64,000 nucleotides of DNA from Bacillus sp. 1NLA3E (lineage in GTDB: Bacteria; Bacillota; Bacilli; Bacillales; Cytobacillaceae): assembly GCF_000242895.2 (NCBI RefSeq), contig NC_021171.1:4188001-4252000 (forward strand), given 5' to 3'. The first letter of the stretch is position 1; each line of letters starts with the position of its first letter. Both the position numbers and the translations under genes were made by a program. Shown one piece after another: positions 1-8,104 of the stretch. Below the pieces are notes generated by a model that saw nothing but the letters and a program-made list of their open reading frames with translations, searched no databases and was not told the DNA's origin.

Positions 1-1010
1 TCGATAACAAGCAGGAAATCCTTTGGAAAATAATCAATCAAGGTATACGGAGTAGATCCGGGCGGACGAAGCGTTAAATGGCGTGAATAGTTTTCGATTC
101 CGGAACAGAACCCCATTTCCTGCATCATTTCCAAATCATACCGAGTCCTTTGTTCAAGGCGCTGTGCTTCAAGGAGTTTGTCATTGGCACGAAGCTCCTT
201 TAGTCGTGCTTCGAGCTCTTGTTCAATATTTTGAATGGCTACGCGTAGCTTTTCCTCACGGGTTACGAAGTGGGAAGCTGGAAAAATGGCAACATGATCC
301 CGTTCAGCCATTATTTCTCCTGTTAAGGCATTTACCTCACGTATTCGGTCAATTTCATCGCCAAAGAATTCAATGCGGATGCAATGTTCATCTCGAGATG
401 CTGGGAAAATTTCTACTACATCCCCTCTAACGCGAAAGGTTCCCCGTTGGAAATCGATGTCATTCCGGCTGTATTGGATATCAACTAGCCTACGTAGCAG
501 TTGGTTCCGCTCCATTTCCATTCCTGTCCGGAGGGACACGACTAAATCACGATACTCCTCTGGTGATCCTAAGCCATATATACAGGAAACGCTAGCGATG
601 ATAATGACATCCTGCCGTTCGAATAAGGACGAAGTCGCTGAATGTCGTAATTTATCAATCTCTTCGTTGATGCTAGAATCTTTCTCTATAAATGTATCAG
701 TCGAAGGAACATAGGCTTCTGGTTGAAAGTAATCATAATAACTAACAAAATATTCAACCGCATTATTCGGAAAGAATTCTTTAAACTCACTATATAACTG
801 ACCCGCTAATGTTTTGTTATGAGCAATAATCAAGGTTGGTTTATTAATCTCTTTGATGACATTAGAAATCGTGAAAGTCTTCCCTGTCCCGGTTGCTCCT
901 AGTAGGGTTTGATATCGTTTCCCTTGGCGTATCCCTTCAACAATTTGGCGGATAGCCTCCGGTTGATCCCCTTGTGGTGAGTATTTTGAAACTAATTCAA
1001 ACTGGTCCAT
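1..1010 (-). CDS. uvrB: UvrABC system protein B, N-terminal half (cut by window edge)
   Basis: Excinuclease subnit B: the damage-verifying helicase-like subunit of nucleotide excision repair, acting with UvrA and UvrC. Reading the minus strand from the ATG at 1010 gives [20 protein letters not shown], then a Walker A motif GATGTGKT at about residues 38-45 and the beta-hairpin signature [12 protein letters not shown] near residue 95. About 336 of the usual 660 residues are inside the window; the rest lies beyond base 1. A strong AAAGGAGGT lies 9-17 bases before the start. csbA lies upstream in the same direction, as in B. subtilis. A LexA-type box in the leader suggests SOS control. Identity is very secure. 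Confidence 0.97.
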   Translation of the reverse strand, partial: MDQFELVSKYSPQGDQPEAIRQIVEGIRQGKRYQTLLGATGTGKTFTISNVIKEINKPTLIIAHNKTLAGQLYSEFKEFFPNNAVEYFVSYYDYFQPEAYVPSTDTFIEKDSSINEEIDKLRHSATSSLFERQDVIIIASVSCIYGLGSPEEYRDLVVSLRTGMEMERNQLLRRLVDIQYSRNDIDFQRGTFRVRGDVVEIFPASRDEHCIRIEFFGDEIDRIREVNALTGEIMAERDHVAIFPASHFVTREEKLRVAIQNIEQELEARLKELRANDKLLEAQRLEQRTRYDLEMMQEMGFCSGIENYSRHLTLRPPGSTPYTLIDYFPKDFLLVI

Positions 1011-1151
1011 CACCTTAGACCTCCTTTTTGAAAAATAGCCCTGAATAATCGTATATAAATCAGCATTTTTTGACGCTGATATGTCAATTGTGATTACTAA
1101 TCTTCTATATTACATTCTACCACAAACGAGGGAAAACAAACCAACAATAAG

Positions 1152-1165
1152 CGAACAAATATTCG
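1152..1165 (-). promoter_or_regulatory. LexA (SOS) box upstream of uvrB
   Basis: The plus strand reads CGAACAAATATTCG, the minus strand CGAATATTTGTTCG. The Bacillus LexA consensus is CGAAC-N4-GTTCG, so this is a one-mismatch match. It lies about 140 bases before uvrB, a known SOS gene in Bacillus. DNA-damage control of uvrB is inferred from this site and the family. Confidence 0.75.
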
Positions 1166-1230
1166 CTGATGATTGGTTGAATATGGAATTTATTGCCCGA
1201 TATTGGTGTTTTGAGATAGGCATTTAGAAT

Positions 1231-1283
1231 TTGTCGGCCGTTTTTCGGATTTTGTCGGCCGTTTTTCAGAATTTTATCGGCCG
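1231..1283. repeat. Phased TCGGCCG repeat, three units
   Basis: TCGGCCG occurs at 1234, 1255 and 1277, in units like TTGTCGGCCGTTTTTC, with a period of 21-22 bases. The same unit type recurs five times at 36441-36536. Function unknown. Confidence 0.8.
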
Positions 1284-1381
1284 AAAACCAAAAAATCCCA
1301 TATACAACAAATTCCCTTTTAACCGTAAAAACCACAACTCCATAAGCTGTGGCGAGTCTTTTCTATTCAATGGTTTCGTTG

Positions 1382-1615
1382 TTACGCTTTTTTTCGGGTT
1401 TTTTCGATCATTGCAGTGCTGTACCAAAACCCTACAGTCAGCGAAAAGGCGTCAACAATAATTAACCACCATGTATTCGTGTACCCTTTATAAACAGACG
1501 CAGCAATAAGCGCAACCGTTAACACTAACCCAATGATATGGCTATAGGTTACGCGGGCAAACAAAACAACCACCATGCCCGGAAGCAAAAGAGCAGACAA
1601 AAACTTGAGTACCAT
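1382..1615 (-). CDS. csbA: CsbA-family membrane protein
   Basis: A 77-residue membrane protein with two or three hydrophobic segments (about residues 4-20, 25-42 and 48-66) and a basic C-terminus EKTRKKA. Size, sequence style and position directly upstream of uvrB match CsbA of B. subtilis, a sigma-B-dependent general stress protein of unknown biochemical function. The ATG at 1615 is preceded by GGAAGGTG at good spacing. I did not find a clear sigma-B promoter by eye. Identity rests on both sequence and synteny. Confidence 0.9.
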   Translation of the reverse strand: MVLKFLSALLLPGMVVVLFARVTYSHIIGLVLTVALIAASVYKGYTNTWWLIIVDAFSLTVGFWYSTAMIEKTRKKA

Positions 1616-1882
1616 TGCAACACCTTCCTTCTAAGTAAAATGATGATGTCCGAACATCTTATTAATTAATAGAATAACCTCTAAGCATGTTATTTGCAAA
1701 GCTTAAACGTCAATTCATAGTTTTCTTATATGATTTATAAAATTAGTATTGAATTTTATGAAATATCCCTATATAATTAAAATTAACAAATATTGAAAAA
1801 ACTAACTAAAGTTCACTAATAGACGGTATATATTTTTTATCGCTTCCACCCTACATCTGGAAGCAGAAAGAGGGGCAGAAAA

Positions 1883-2635
1883 ATGAATGAGGTAAAAAGT
1901 AAAGTGATTGCTGGCGCTGAACCATTTTTATTTATAGGAAATGGGGTAGGAATCCTCCTGTCCCATGGATTTCTCGGAACACCCCAAAGTGTCCGTGAGC
2001 TTGGGAAATTGTTAAATAAATTCGGTTTTACGGTGTATGCACCTCGGTTATCTGGTCATGGGACATCAATTTATGATATTGAAGAGGCTAAATATTCGGA
2101 CTGGCTGAAGGATCTTGAGGCAGGTTATCTTAAACTTAAAGAAACTTGTCATGATGTCTTTATTGTTGGGCAGTCAATGGGTGGCGCGCTCTGCTTACAA
2201 CTGGCCGCCAAGTTCCCGGATATTAAGGGTGTCCTAACGATTAACGCGGCGCTTCATGTCCCTGCTTATGATCAATATCGAAATGGCAATGGTCCGCGCT
2301 TTGTCGCCGAAGGTGCTCCAGATATCAAGGATCCACAGGCCTTTGAAATCACCTACGATTCTGTCCCGATATCTGCGATTCATGAGTTGCAAAAAGTGAT
2401 TGAAGCAACTGCCGACCAACTTAAGAATGTTCACACCCCTATCCTTGTCTTTACATCAAAATTAGATCATGTCGTACCGCCATCTGATTCACGAAAAATT
2501 TTGCAAGATATTTCATCAAAGTTTAAGCAACAAATTGTGTTGGAAAATTCGTTTCATGTTGCTTCGCTTGATTTCGATAAAGGCTTCATCGCCAAGTCTT
2601 GTTATGAATTTATTAAAAAATTTACTAATAATTAA
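1883..2635 (+). CDS. Alpha/beta-hydrolase, carboxylesterase / monoacylglycerol lipase type
   Basis: A 250-residue serine hydrolase similar to the Est30 carboxylesterases of Bacillales. Visible motifs are the oxyanion region LLSHGFLGTP (about 26-35), the nucleophile elbow GQSMGG with serine at about residue 96, an acid-loop aspartate in FTSKLDHVVP (about 195) and the catalytic histidine in ENSFHVASLD (about 225). No signal peptide, so it is cytoplasmic. Likely substrates are short-chain esters or monoacylglycerols. The start has GAAAGAGGGGC upstream. It stands alone between csbA and a small membrane protein gene. Fold is certain; the physiological substrate is not known. Confidence 0.88.
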   Translation: MNEVKSKVIAGAEPFLFIGNGVGILLSHGFLGTPQSVRELGKLLNKFGFTVYAPRLSGHGTSIYDIEEAKYSDWLKDLEAGYLKLKETCHDVFIVGQSMGGALCLQLAAKFPDIKGVLTINAALHVPAYDQYRNGNGPRFVAEGAPDIKDPQAFEITYDSVPISAIHELQKVIEATADQLKNVHTPILVFTSKLDHVVPPSDSRKILQDISSKFKQQIVLENSFHVASLDFDKGFIAKSCYEFIKKFTNN

Positions 2636-2756
2636 GCACCAATGCTAATAAACATATAACGTTGGGTTACTTTCTCGCTTCTACTTAATGAAAAACACGA
2701 GGTCTACTCTCTAAATCGGGGGTTAGCCTCAACATACTTAAGGGAGATTAGAAATA

Positions 2757-2912
2757 ATGAAGCTTTTACAGGAACGGTTTTATGTGTTCATTAGCGTGTT
2801 GTTTACTGTGTTGGTGTTTGCCTTTTTGATTAGCAATTTTCCAGTTGAGGAAAACAATTCTCCGGAACAAAGTCCTGTCGCCGATGCGAGAATACAACCC
2901 GAGAAAAAATAG
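2757..2912 (+). CDS. Small single-pass membrane protein (51 aa)
   Basis: ATG at 2757 preceded by AAGGGAG at 8 bases. The product has a short basic N-terminus MKLLQERF, one hydrophobic helix (about residues 8-27) and a polar outer tail rich in E, Q and P ending EKK. I do not recognise the family. It is followed by a strong terminator, which supports its being a transcribed gene. It may be a bicistronic partner of the esterase upstream (gap 121 bases), but that is only inferred from direction. Confidence 0.6.
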   Translation: MKLLQERFYVFISVLFTVLVFAFLISNFPVEENNSPEQSPVADARIQPEKK

Positions 2913-2950
2913 GACAATTTATTTAATCAAAAACGCAACCATAACGACAA

Positions 2951-2996
2951 AAATCAAAGAAGCTGACTACCAAATTGGTGTCAGCTTCTTTGATTT
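2951..2996. terminator. Bidirectional terminator
   Basis: Perfect 17-base arms AAATCAAAGAAGCTGAC / GTCAGCTTCTTTGATTT around a 12-base loop, between converging genes (the small membrane protein on plus, the RND pump on minus). Confidence 0.85.
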
Positions 2997-3001
2997 AATG
3001 A

Positions 3002-6000
3002 TTATTCTTCACCTTGAACAGGTTTCTTTTTAAATTTGCTCAATAGTTCGTACACGATTGGCACGATCAGCAAGGTTAACAAAGTTGAACTAGTCAGACC
3101 CCCGATAACCGTTACGCCCATGCCTTTGGAGATGAGTCCACTGCCTTCCATTCCAAATGCTAGTGGTAATAAGGCGCCAATAGTTGCAATCGCCGTCATC
3201 AAGATCGGCCGAAGTCGGGTTGATCCCGCCTCTAATAAGGCTTCGCGTGTACTGTAGCCTTCACGCTCTTTATGAATGACGCGGTCAATCAGCACGATCG
3301 CATTGGTTACTACGATACCGATTAACATTAATGCCCCAATCAAGGATGATACACTCAGCGTCTCCCCGGCAATTAGCAAGGCTACTAACCCACCAATAAT
3401 CGTAAACGGTAGCGAGAACAGAATCGCAAGTGGCGCAAGACCGCCGCCAAACGTGATCACTAGGATCAAATACACAATCGCAATGGCTGCTAACATCGCC
3501 AGCCCTAACTGTGTAAAGGCACTATTAATATCCTCGGTAACTCCACCCATTGAAATTTCGATGCTATCTGGATGGTCAATTTTATCCATTTTCACTTGCA
3601 AATCCTTAGATGCCTTAGATACATCATCAGTTTTAGGCTTACCGCTTACTTGGACAGAAATCCGACCATCGCGGCGAGTAATCGTGTTAGACGTTTTTCC
3701 TTCTTTCACTTTTACAAGCTCACTAACAGGAACTTCAAAACCAAGTGGTGACTTAATTTTCTTGCTCGTTAAATCTGAAATACTAGAAATGGCCTCTTTT
3801 TCGACCTGCAAATAAACATTAAGCCCTTCGCCGTCCTTTTCAACTGTTGTTAAAACAGGACGCTGCATATTTGGCATAAGTCCCATGCCAATTTGACCAG
3901 CAGTTAAGCCTAGTTTGCTTACTTTGGCTTGGTCTACAACTAGAACATATTCATCGTATGTTTCAGCAATACTCGACTTGACGTCTTTAAAGTTCTTTGT
4001 CGAGTTCATTTTGTCTTCGATCTCTTTCACAATTGGCTCGATCTCTTTCAGATCATCGCCGTAGACGTGGACAACGATTTCATTGCTACCAGCACTTGCC
4101 GAGAAATCTTGGCTACCCCATTCACCTTTTTTAGTCATCTTGTTTAAATCTTTAATGACCGTTTCTTTTTCTTTTTCGAAATTCTTCGTATCATCTTTAT
4201 AATTCACAAAGAACATGGCATCCTTGCCGCTTCCAGGGTTCATCGGGTTTTGCCCACCTAATGAAAACTGGACCGTTTTGGCATCTTTTCGATCCATAAA
4301 ATAGCTTTCCGCTTTTGTGGTTAGCTGCTCCACTTCTGATAACGTTTCGCCAGGAGCCGGCTTGTACGTTGCAATAATCATTTTGTTTTCATCCGCTGGA
4401 AGGAAGCTAACCCCAATAATTGAAACTAAGAAAAAGCTTCCTACGAGCATTAAAATCGCAATCGATGAAGTGATCGCTTTATGGTTCAACGCCCAATTCA
4501 AAACTGATTTATATACACCAGCCAATTTGCTTGGCTTGCCCTCTTCATGATGCACCTTTTGCGCTAAATTCTTCTTAAACAAACTGTGTGCTAGCATAGG
4601 CACAATTGTGATGGCAACTAGTAACGATGCCAACAATGAAAACACAATAGTTAAAGCAAACGGCATGAATAACTCGCCAATCATTCCTTTAACCAAAGCC
4701 ATTGGTAAAAATACAGCAATCGTCACAAGTGTCGAAGACAAAATCGGCATAAACATTTCTTTCGTGGCTTCACGCACAAGCGCTTTGCCCTTCAGTTTTT
4801 CACCAGATAATGACATTCGCCGGAAAATGTTTTCAATCACAACGATGGAGTCATCGACAACCCGACCAATCGCCACCGTCATTGCCCCTAATGTCATCAT
4901 ATTTAGGGTGATGTCCATTTGTTTTAACAATAAAATCCCAATTAACAATGATAAAGGAATCGATACAACTGAAATCAATGTTGATTTAAAGTTGCGCAAG
5001 AATAGCATAATGATCAGCACGGCAAAAATAGCCCCAAAGATCGCTTTACTTAACATCGTGCTTACTGACTGTTCGATCGGCTTAGCCTGGTCAAAGGTCG
5101 TATTCACATCAAGACCTTTCATTTTATCTTCGAAGTCAGCTAATTTATCTTTAACTGCATTAGCAACTGTTACGGTGTTCGCATCAGATGCTTTTATGAT
5201 TTGAATGCCAATCGCATCTTTTCCGTTTGTCCGCGAAATCGTTTCTGCTTTTCCAACAACCTTAATATCAGCAATGTCGCCAAGCTTGACAGTTGGCAAG
5301 CCTATTGACTGGGTTCCAGGCGCCGATTGGGTTCCTGTTGCTGACTGGTTGCCAGGCGCTGTTTGCGGTGTTCCAGTTGTCACCGGTGTTCCCGCTCCCG
5401 TTGGCACGCCTGACATTCCAGAAGCACCTTGCGCCCCAGCCGTTCCTTGCTCTGAACCACTTCCTTGTGCAGCTTGAGCGCTGGCACTTGGCATCACTGG
5501 GATCTCCATTGATTTCAAATTAGCAATGGTGATCATTTTCCCATCAACCACGACCGACTTCTCACTATTTCCAAAAGTGTACAAACCTAATGGAACCGCT
5601 ACATTCGAGCCTTTAATAATATTTTGAACCGTATCCTCGCTCAAACCGTACTGTGCCATTTTATCTTTATAGAAAACAAGCTCAGCCTCGTTCACAAGCT
5701 GGCCGGAAATTTGCACAGATGCCACTCCATTCAGGCCTTCCAATGCCGGAACAATTTCCTTTTCCATTGTTTTCGAAAGCTCTGAAAGCGACTGCTTGTC
5801 ATTGGCGACGCTAGCCGCTAAAATTGGAAAAGCATTCATGCTCATCCTAGCGATGTCCGGATCCTTAGCGCCTTCCGGAAACGACAGATTCGCTAATACC
5901 TTATTAAGCTCATCCTCTGCCTCATCCATGTTTTTCTCATATTTATACTCAATCTGAATTGATGATGCATTTTGAAAGGATGATGAGTTGACAACACTGA

Positions 6001-6232
6001 CACCATTCAGGTTTTGAATAGCCTGCTCAATTGGCTTTGACACCTCATCAGCAACTGCCTGAGGTGTTGCACCCGGATAAACCGTAGTCACACTAATCAT
6101 GGGCACATTAATATTTGGAATCGTTTCAAGCTTCATATTCATTCCCGAATACAAGCCTGCCACGGTGATGATTAATGTTAATAGCCATACCGCATATTTA
6201 TTTTTCAAGACAAAATTGATCATACCGTTCAT
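3002..6232 (-). CDS. RND-family efflux transporter (AcrB/SwrC-like)
   Basis: Proton-driven resistance-nodulation-division pump in the cytoplasmic membrane, about 1076 residues. It has the usual 12-helix plan: a first helix after MNGMINFVLKNKY, two large extracellular domains, and the proton-relay pair in GRVVDDSIVVIENIF in helix 4. In Gram-positive bacteria such pumps work without outer membrane partners; B. subtilis SwrC exports surfactin. Start chosen at 6232 because GGAGG lies 9 bases upstream; the frame is open 20 codons further but those lie in a repeat. Residues about 246-311 are an unusual Gly/Ala/Thr/Gln/Pro-rich insert. The divergent TetR gene probably represses it. Substrate unknown. 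Confidence 0.92.
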   Translation of the reverse strand: MNGMINFVLKNKYAVWLLTLIITVAGLYSGMNMKLETIPNINVPMISVTTVYPGATPQAVADEVSKPIEQAIQNLNGVSVVNSSSFQNASSIQIEYKYEKNMDEAEDELNKVLANLSFPEGAKDPDIARMSMNAFPILAASVANDKQSLSELSKTMEKEIVPALEGLNGVASVQISGQLVNEAELVFYKDKMAQYGLSEDTVQNIIKGSNVAVPLGLYTFGNSEKSVVVDGKMITIANLKSMEIPVMPSASAQAAQGSGSEQGTAGAQGASGMSGVPTGAGTPVTTGTPQTAPGNQSATGTQSAPGTQSIGLPTVKLGDIADIKVVGKAETISRTNGKDAIGIQIIKASDANTVTVANAVKDKLADFEDKMKGLDVNTTFDQAKPIEQSVSTMLSKAIFGAIFAVLIIMLFLRNFKSTLISVVSIPLSLLIGILLLKQMDITLNMMTLGAMTVAIGRVVDDSIVVIENIFRRMSLSGEKLKGKALVREATKEMFMPILSSTLVTIAVFLPMALVKGMIGELFMPFALTIVFSLLASLLVAITIVPMLAHSLFKKNLAQKVHHEEGKPSKLAGVYKSVLNWALNHKAITSSIAILMLVGSFFLVSIIGVSFLPADENKMIIATYKPAPGETLSEVEQLTTKAESYFMDRKDAKTVQFSLGGQNPMNPGSGKDAMFFVNYKDDTKNFEKEKETVIKDLNKMTKKGEWGSQDFSASAGSNEIVVHVYGDDLKEIEPIVKEIEDKMNSTKNFKDVKSSIAETYDEYVLVVDQAKVSKLGLTAGQIGMGLMPNMQRPVLTTVEKDGEGLNVYLQVEKEAISSISDLTSKKIKSPLGFEVPVSELVKVKEGKTSNTITRRDGRISVQVSGKPKTDDVSKASKDLQVKMDKIDHPDSIEISMGGVTEDINSAFTQLGLAMLAAIAIVYLILVITFGGGLAPLAILFSLPFTIIGGLVALLIAGETLSVSSLIGALMLIGIVVTNAIVLIDRVIHKEREGYSTREALLEAGSTRLRPILMTAIATIGALLPLAFGMEGSGLISKGMGVTVIGGLTSSTLLTLLIVPIVYELLSKFKKKPVQGEE

Positions 6233-6256
6233 GTAGGAGATCCTCCTTATTTTTAT

Positions 6257-6443
6257 GGCTGTATTAAAGCTCAATGTTGATTTTTTGCACAATGTTGATT
6301 GGAGTGGAAGGCGCGAAGACTCCTGCGGGAGCAGCGGGACAGGTGAGACCCCGCAGGCGCTTTAGCGCCGAGGAGGCTCACCGCCCGCCCCGCGGAAAGC
6401 GAAGCGCCTGGAACGGAAATCAACATTCTAGTTTAACAGTGCC
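6257..6443. repeat. Bacillales palindromic intergenic repeat, copy A
   Basis: A 187-base GC-rich element in AT-rich surroundings, with end repeats GGCTGTATTAAAGC / GTTTAACAGTGCC and internal arms such as CTCCTGCGGGAGCAGCGGGA and CGCAGGCGCTTTAGCGCC. Nearly identical copies lie at 23844-24029 and 45748-45934, and an inverted one at 55655-55823. It has no coding capacity for a transposase and looks like a MITE-type element. It sits between the RND gene and its operator region. Confidence 0.9.
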
Positions 6444-6465
6444 ATTTTTATAAAAAAAACAACAT

Positions 6466-6519
6466 TGACCACCTGGTCAGGTTCGTTAATAATATAAATG
6501 ACTAGTCAGTCACTAGTCA
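6466..6519. promoter_or_regulatory. Probable TetR operator between the RND pump and its regulator
   Basis: Two inverted-repeat sites: TGACCACCTGGTCA (6466-6479) and TGACTAGTCAGTCACTAGTCA (6499-6519), the latter holding the palindrome TGACTAGTCA. A -35-like TTGACC and a TAATAT hexamer near 6490 overlap them. Position between divergent pump and TetR genes is the classic local repressor arrangement. Binding is inferred. Confidence 0.65.
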
Positions 6520-6568
6520 ATAAAAAAATCCTTAAATTATTCTTAAATCACAGGAAGTGAGTATTAAT

Positions 6569-7423
6569 ATGAAGGAAAAAGAAATAGCCATAATCGAAGC
6601 ATCGATTAAGTTATTTGCAAAAAAAGGCTTTGACTCAACCTCCATTCAAGAAATTGCCACCGAATGCAATATCTCAAAGGGGGCATTCTATCTATATTTT
6701 AAGTCAAAGGAATCCTTGCTGCTCGCAATCTTCGAATATTACTACCATCAAATAAAATCAAGACTTGAAGCATTGGAGGACAAAAACCTAACACCTCGCC
6801 AGCTTTTCGTTGAACAGCTAGCAGGGCAACTTGATGAAGTCCAACGCCACAAAGAATTCATCATAATGCAAACACGAGAGCATGCCATTCCCTTTAATAA
6901 TGAAGTGGCTAATTTTATAAAAATAATGCGGATCCAGACACAACAATTTTTCCAGAATGCCCTACTTTCGATTTACGGTGAAACCATTCGCCCATACGTG
7001 GTCGATCTAACCCTGATGCTGCTGGGAATCATCAATTCCTACTTTGAACTGATTATTTTTAATAAGTCCGACGTTCATTTAAACTACTTAGCAAGGTTTA
7101 TTTTAAAAAGAATGGATAGTTTAGTGGAGGGATTTAAGGCTTCCGATGAAGTTCCAATTGTGACTACAAATCCATTTGGTGTTAGTCCTGAAACCCATGA
7201 ATTGGGGAAAGATGGCCTGCTCGAATTATTATCGCAAGCTATTTTGGAGCACAAATTGGCGGGCGACCTGCGAATTTCGCTCGAAGTACTGGAATCAGAA
7301 ATCAAAAGTGACACACCTCGAACACCAGTCATTCAAGGCATGCTAGCTACTCTCAATCACGAAAACAGCTTGGCCGAATTACAGGAGAAAATAGCAGGGT
7401 ATTTTAAGATAAAATTGCTTTAA
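6569..7423 (+). CDS. TetR/AcrR-family transcriptional regulator
   Basis: 284 residues, cytoplasmic. The N-terminal helix-turn-helix is clear: IIEASIKLFAKKGFDSTSIQEIA, then ISKGAFYLYFKSKESLL (about residues 6-50). The rest is a long, mostly helical ligand domain of about 230 residues, larger than the typical TetR (190-220). ATG at 6569 is preferred over the in-frame GTG at 6557 because AGGAAGTGAG serves it with normal spacing. It is divergent from the RND pump with inverted-repeat operators between them, so it probably represses the pump and itself. The inducer is not known. Confidence 0.9.
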   Translation: MKEKEIAIIEASIKLFAKKGFDSTSIQEIATECNISKGAFYLYFKSKESLLLAIFEYYYHQIKSRLEALEDKNLTPRQLFVEQLAGQLDEVQRHKEFIIMQTREHAIPFNNEVANFIKIMRIQTQQFFQNALLSIYGETIRPYVVDLTLMLLGIINSYFELIIFNKSDVHLNYLARFILKRMDSLVEGFKASDEVPIVTTNPFGVSPETHELGKDGLLELLSQAILEHKLAGDLRISLEVLESEIKSDTPRTPVIQGMLATLNHENSLAELQEKIAGYFKIKLL

Positions 7424-7424
7424 C

Positions 7425-7462
7425 AAAACAGCGGTGGCTCTAATTCGAGCCACCGCTGTTTT
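7425..7462. terminator. Bidirectional terminator
   Basis: Perfect arms AAAACAGCGGTGGCTC / GAGCCACCGCTGTTTT around the loop TAATTC, between the converging TetR and ycnI-like genes. Confidence 0.92.
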
Positions 7463-7467
7463 GTTTA

Positions 7468-8085
7468 TCATTTTTTTCTAAGTGAAAGACCTAAAGACAA
7501 CAAACCTACAAATAATGCAGCAACAGAAAGATAAAGTGGAACATCTGGCGAACTTGTTTCTGTTGTAGATTTTGTTTCCTCTATTGGTTGCTCAGTTGTT
7601 GCAGCGCCGTGGTCATGGCTTTCAGCAGAAGCATCAGCAGGATGCACTACGGTCACTGATGCTTCTGCACCAACCCATTCAACTACACTTCCATCTTGAT
7701 ACGTTTGATATGCTTTCCAAACTATTTCTTTGGCCTTGTCTTCTACTTTCCCCTGCATGTTAAATTGACCGAATTCAGTTGGTGATAGACCAGCGCCCTC
7801 TGCTGTCCAGGTAACGCTCGTAATTTTACCAGAAGCATCCTTTTGAATTTCATATGTCCAGCCTGGCTTTGGTTCAAAACGGGAGATGTTAACATCAGCA
7901 GAGAACTTCACTTCAATTTTTGTCGTTGGGACGGTTTCGTTCTCAGAAGGAACGCGGACTGTGAACACCTCATAGCTCCCTTGTGTCGTTTCCTTCGGTT
8001 GAACCGTGACATGTGCACTTGCCACCCCTGCAAAAAGCGATATTGCTCCAATCATTACGGCAATTAAAGTTACTAGCTTTTTCAT
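7468..8085 (-). CDS. ycnI: YcnI-like copper-binding protein (DUF1775)
   Basis: 205-residue exported, membrane-anchored protein. A signal peptide (MKKLVTLIAV to ASA) should be cleaved just before HVTVQPKE, leaving an N-terminal histidine (residue 25) as in the monohistidine brace of YcnI, which binds Cu(II). The DUF1775 beta domain follows (PGWTYEI, TEFGQF), then a linker rich in E, T and S with SHDHG, and a C-terminal helix PLYLSVAALFVGLLSLGLSLRKK. ATG at 8085 has GAGAGGAAG upstream; the longer frame from 8145 overlaps ycnJ. It follows ycnJ by 19 bases, so they form an operon for copper handling at the outer face of the membrane. Confidence 0.92.
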   Translation of the reverse strand: MKKLVTLIAVMIGAISLFAGVASAHVTVQPKETTQGSYEVFTVRVPSENETVPTTKIEVKFSADVNISRFEPKPGWTYEIQKDASGKITSVTWTAEGAGLSPTEFGQFNMQGKVEDKAKEIVWKAYQTYQDGSVVEWVGAEASVTVVHPADASAESHDHGAATTEQPIEETKSTTETSSPDVPLYLSVAALFVGLLSLGLSLRKK

Positions 8086-8104
8086 ATTAATTAACTTCCT
8101 CTCT

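Larger units (their letters stand above)
1011..1381 (-). other. Gene-free leader between csbA and uvrB
   Basis: This 371-base gap holds the uvrB promoter region on the minus strand, a LexA-like box (1152-1165), a small hairpin with arms ATCAGC/GCTGAT close to uvrB, and an array of TCGGCCG repeats (1231-1283). The short open frames here (for example 1117-1335) have no recognisable protein features and overlap the repeats; I do not call them genes. Confidence 0.6.

Noticed and set aside
1117-1335. 72-codon minus-strand frame between csbA and uvrB
   Set aside because: It spans the TCGGCCG repeats and the LexA box region, has no SD and no protein features.
1714-1745. TTCATA-GTTTT-CTTATA upstream of the esterase as a further regulon site
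   Set aside because: The second half-site is poor and no -10 hexamer occurs at the fixed distance.
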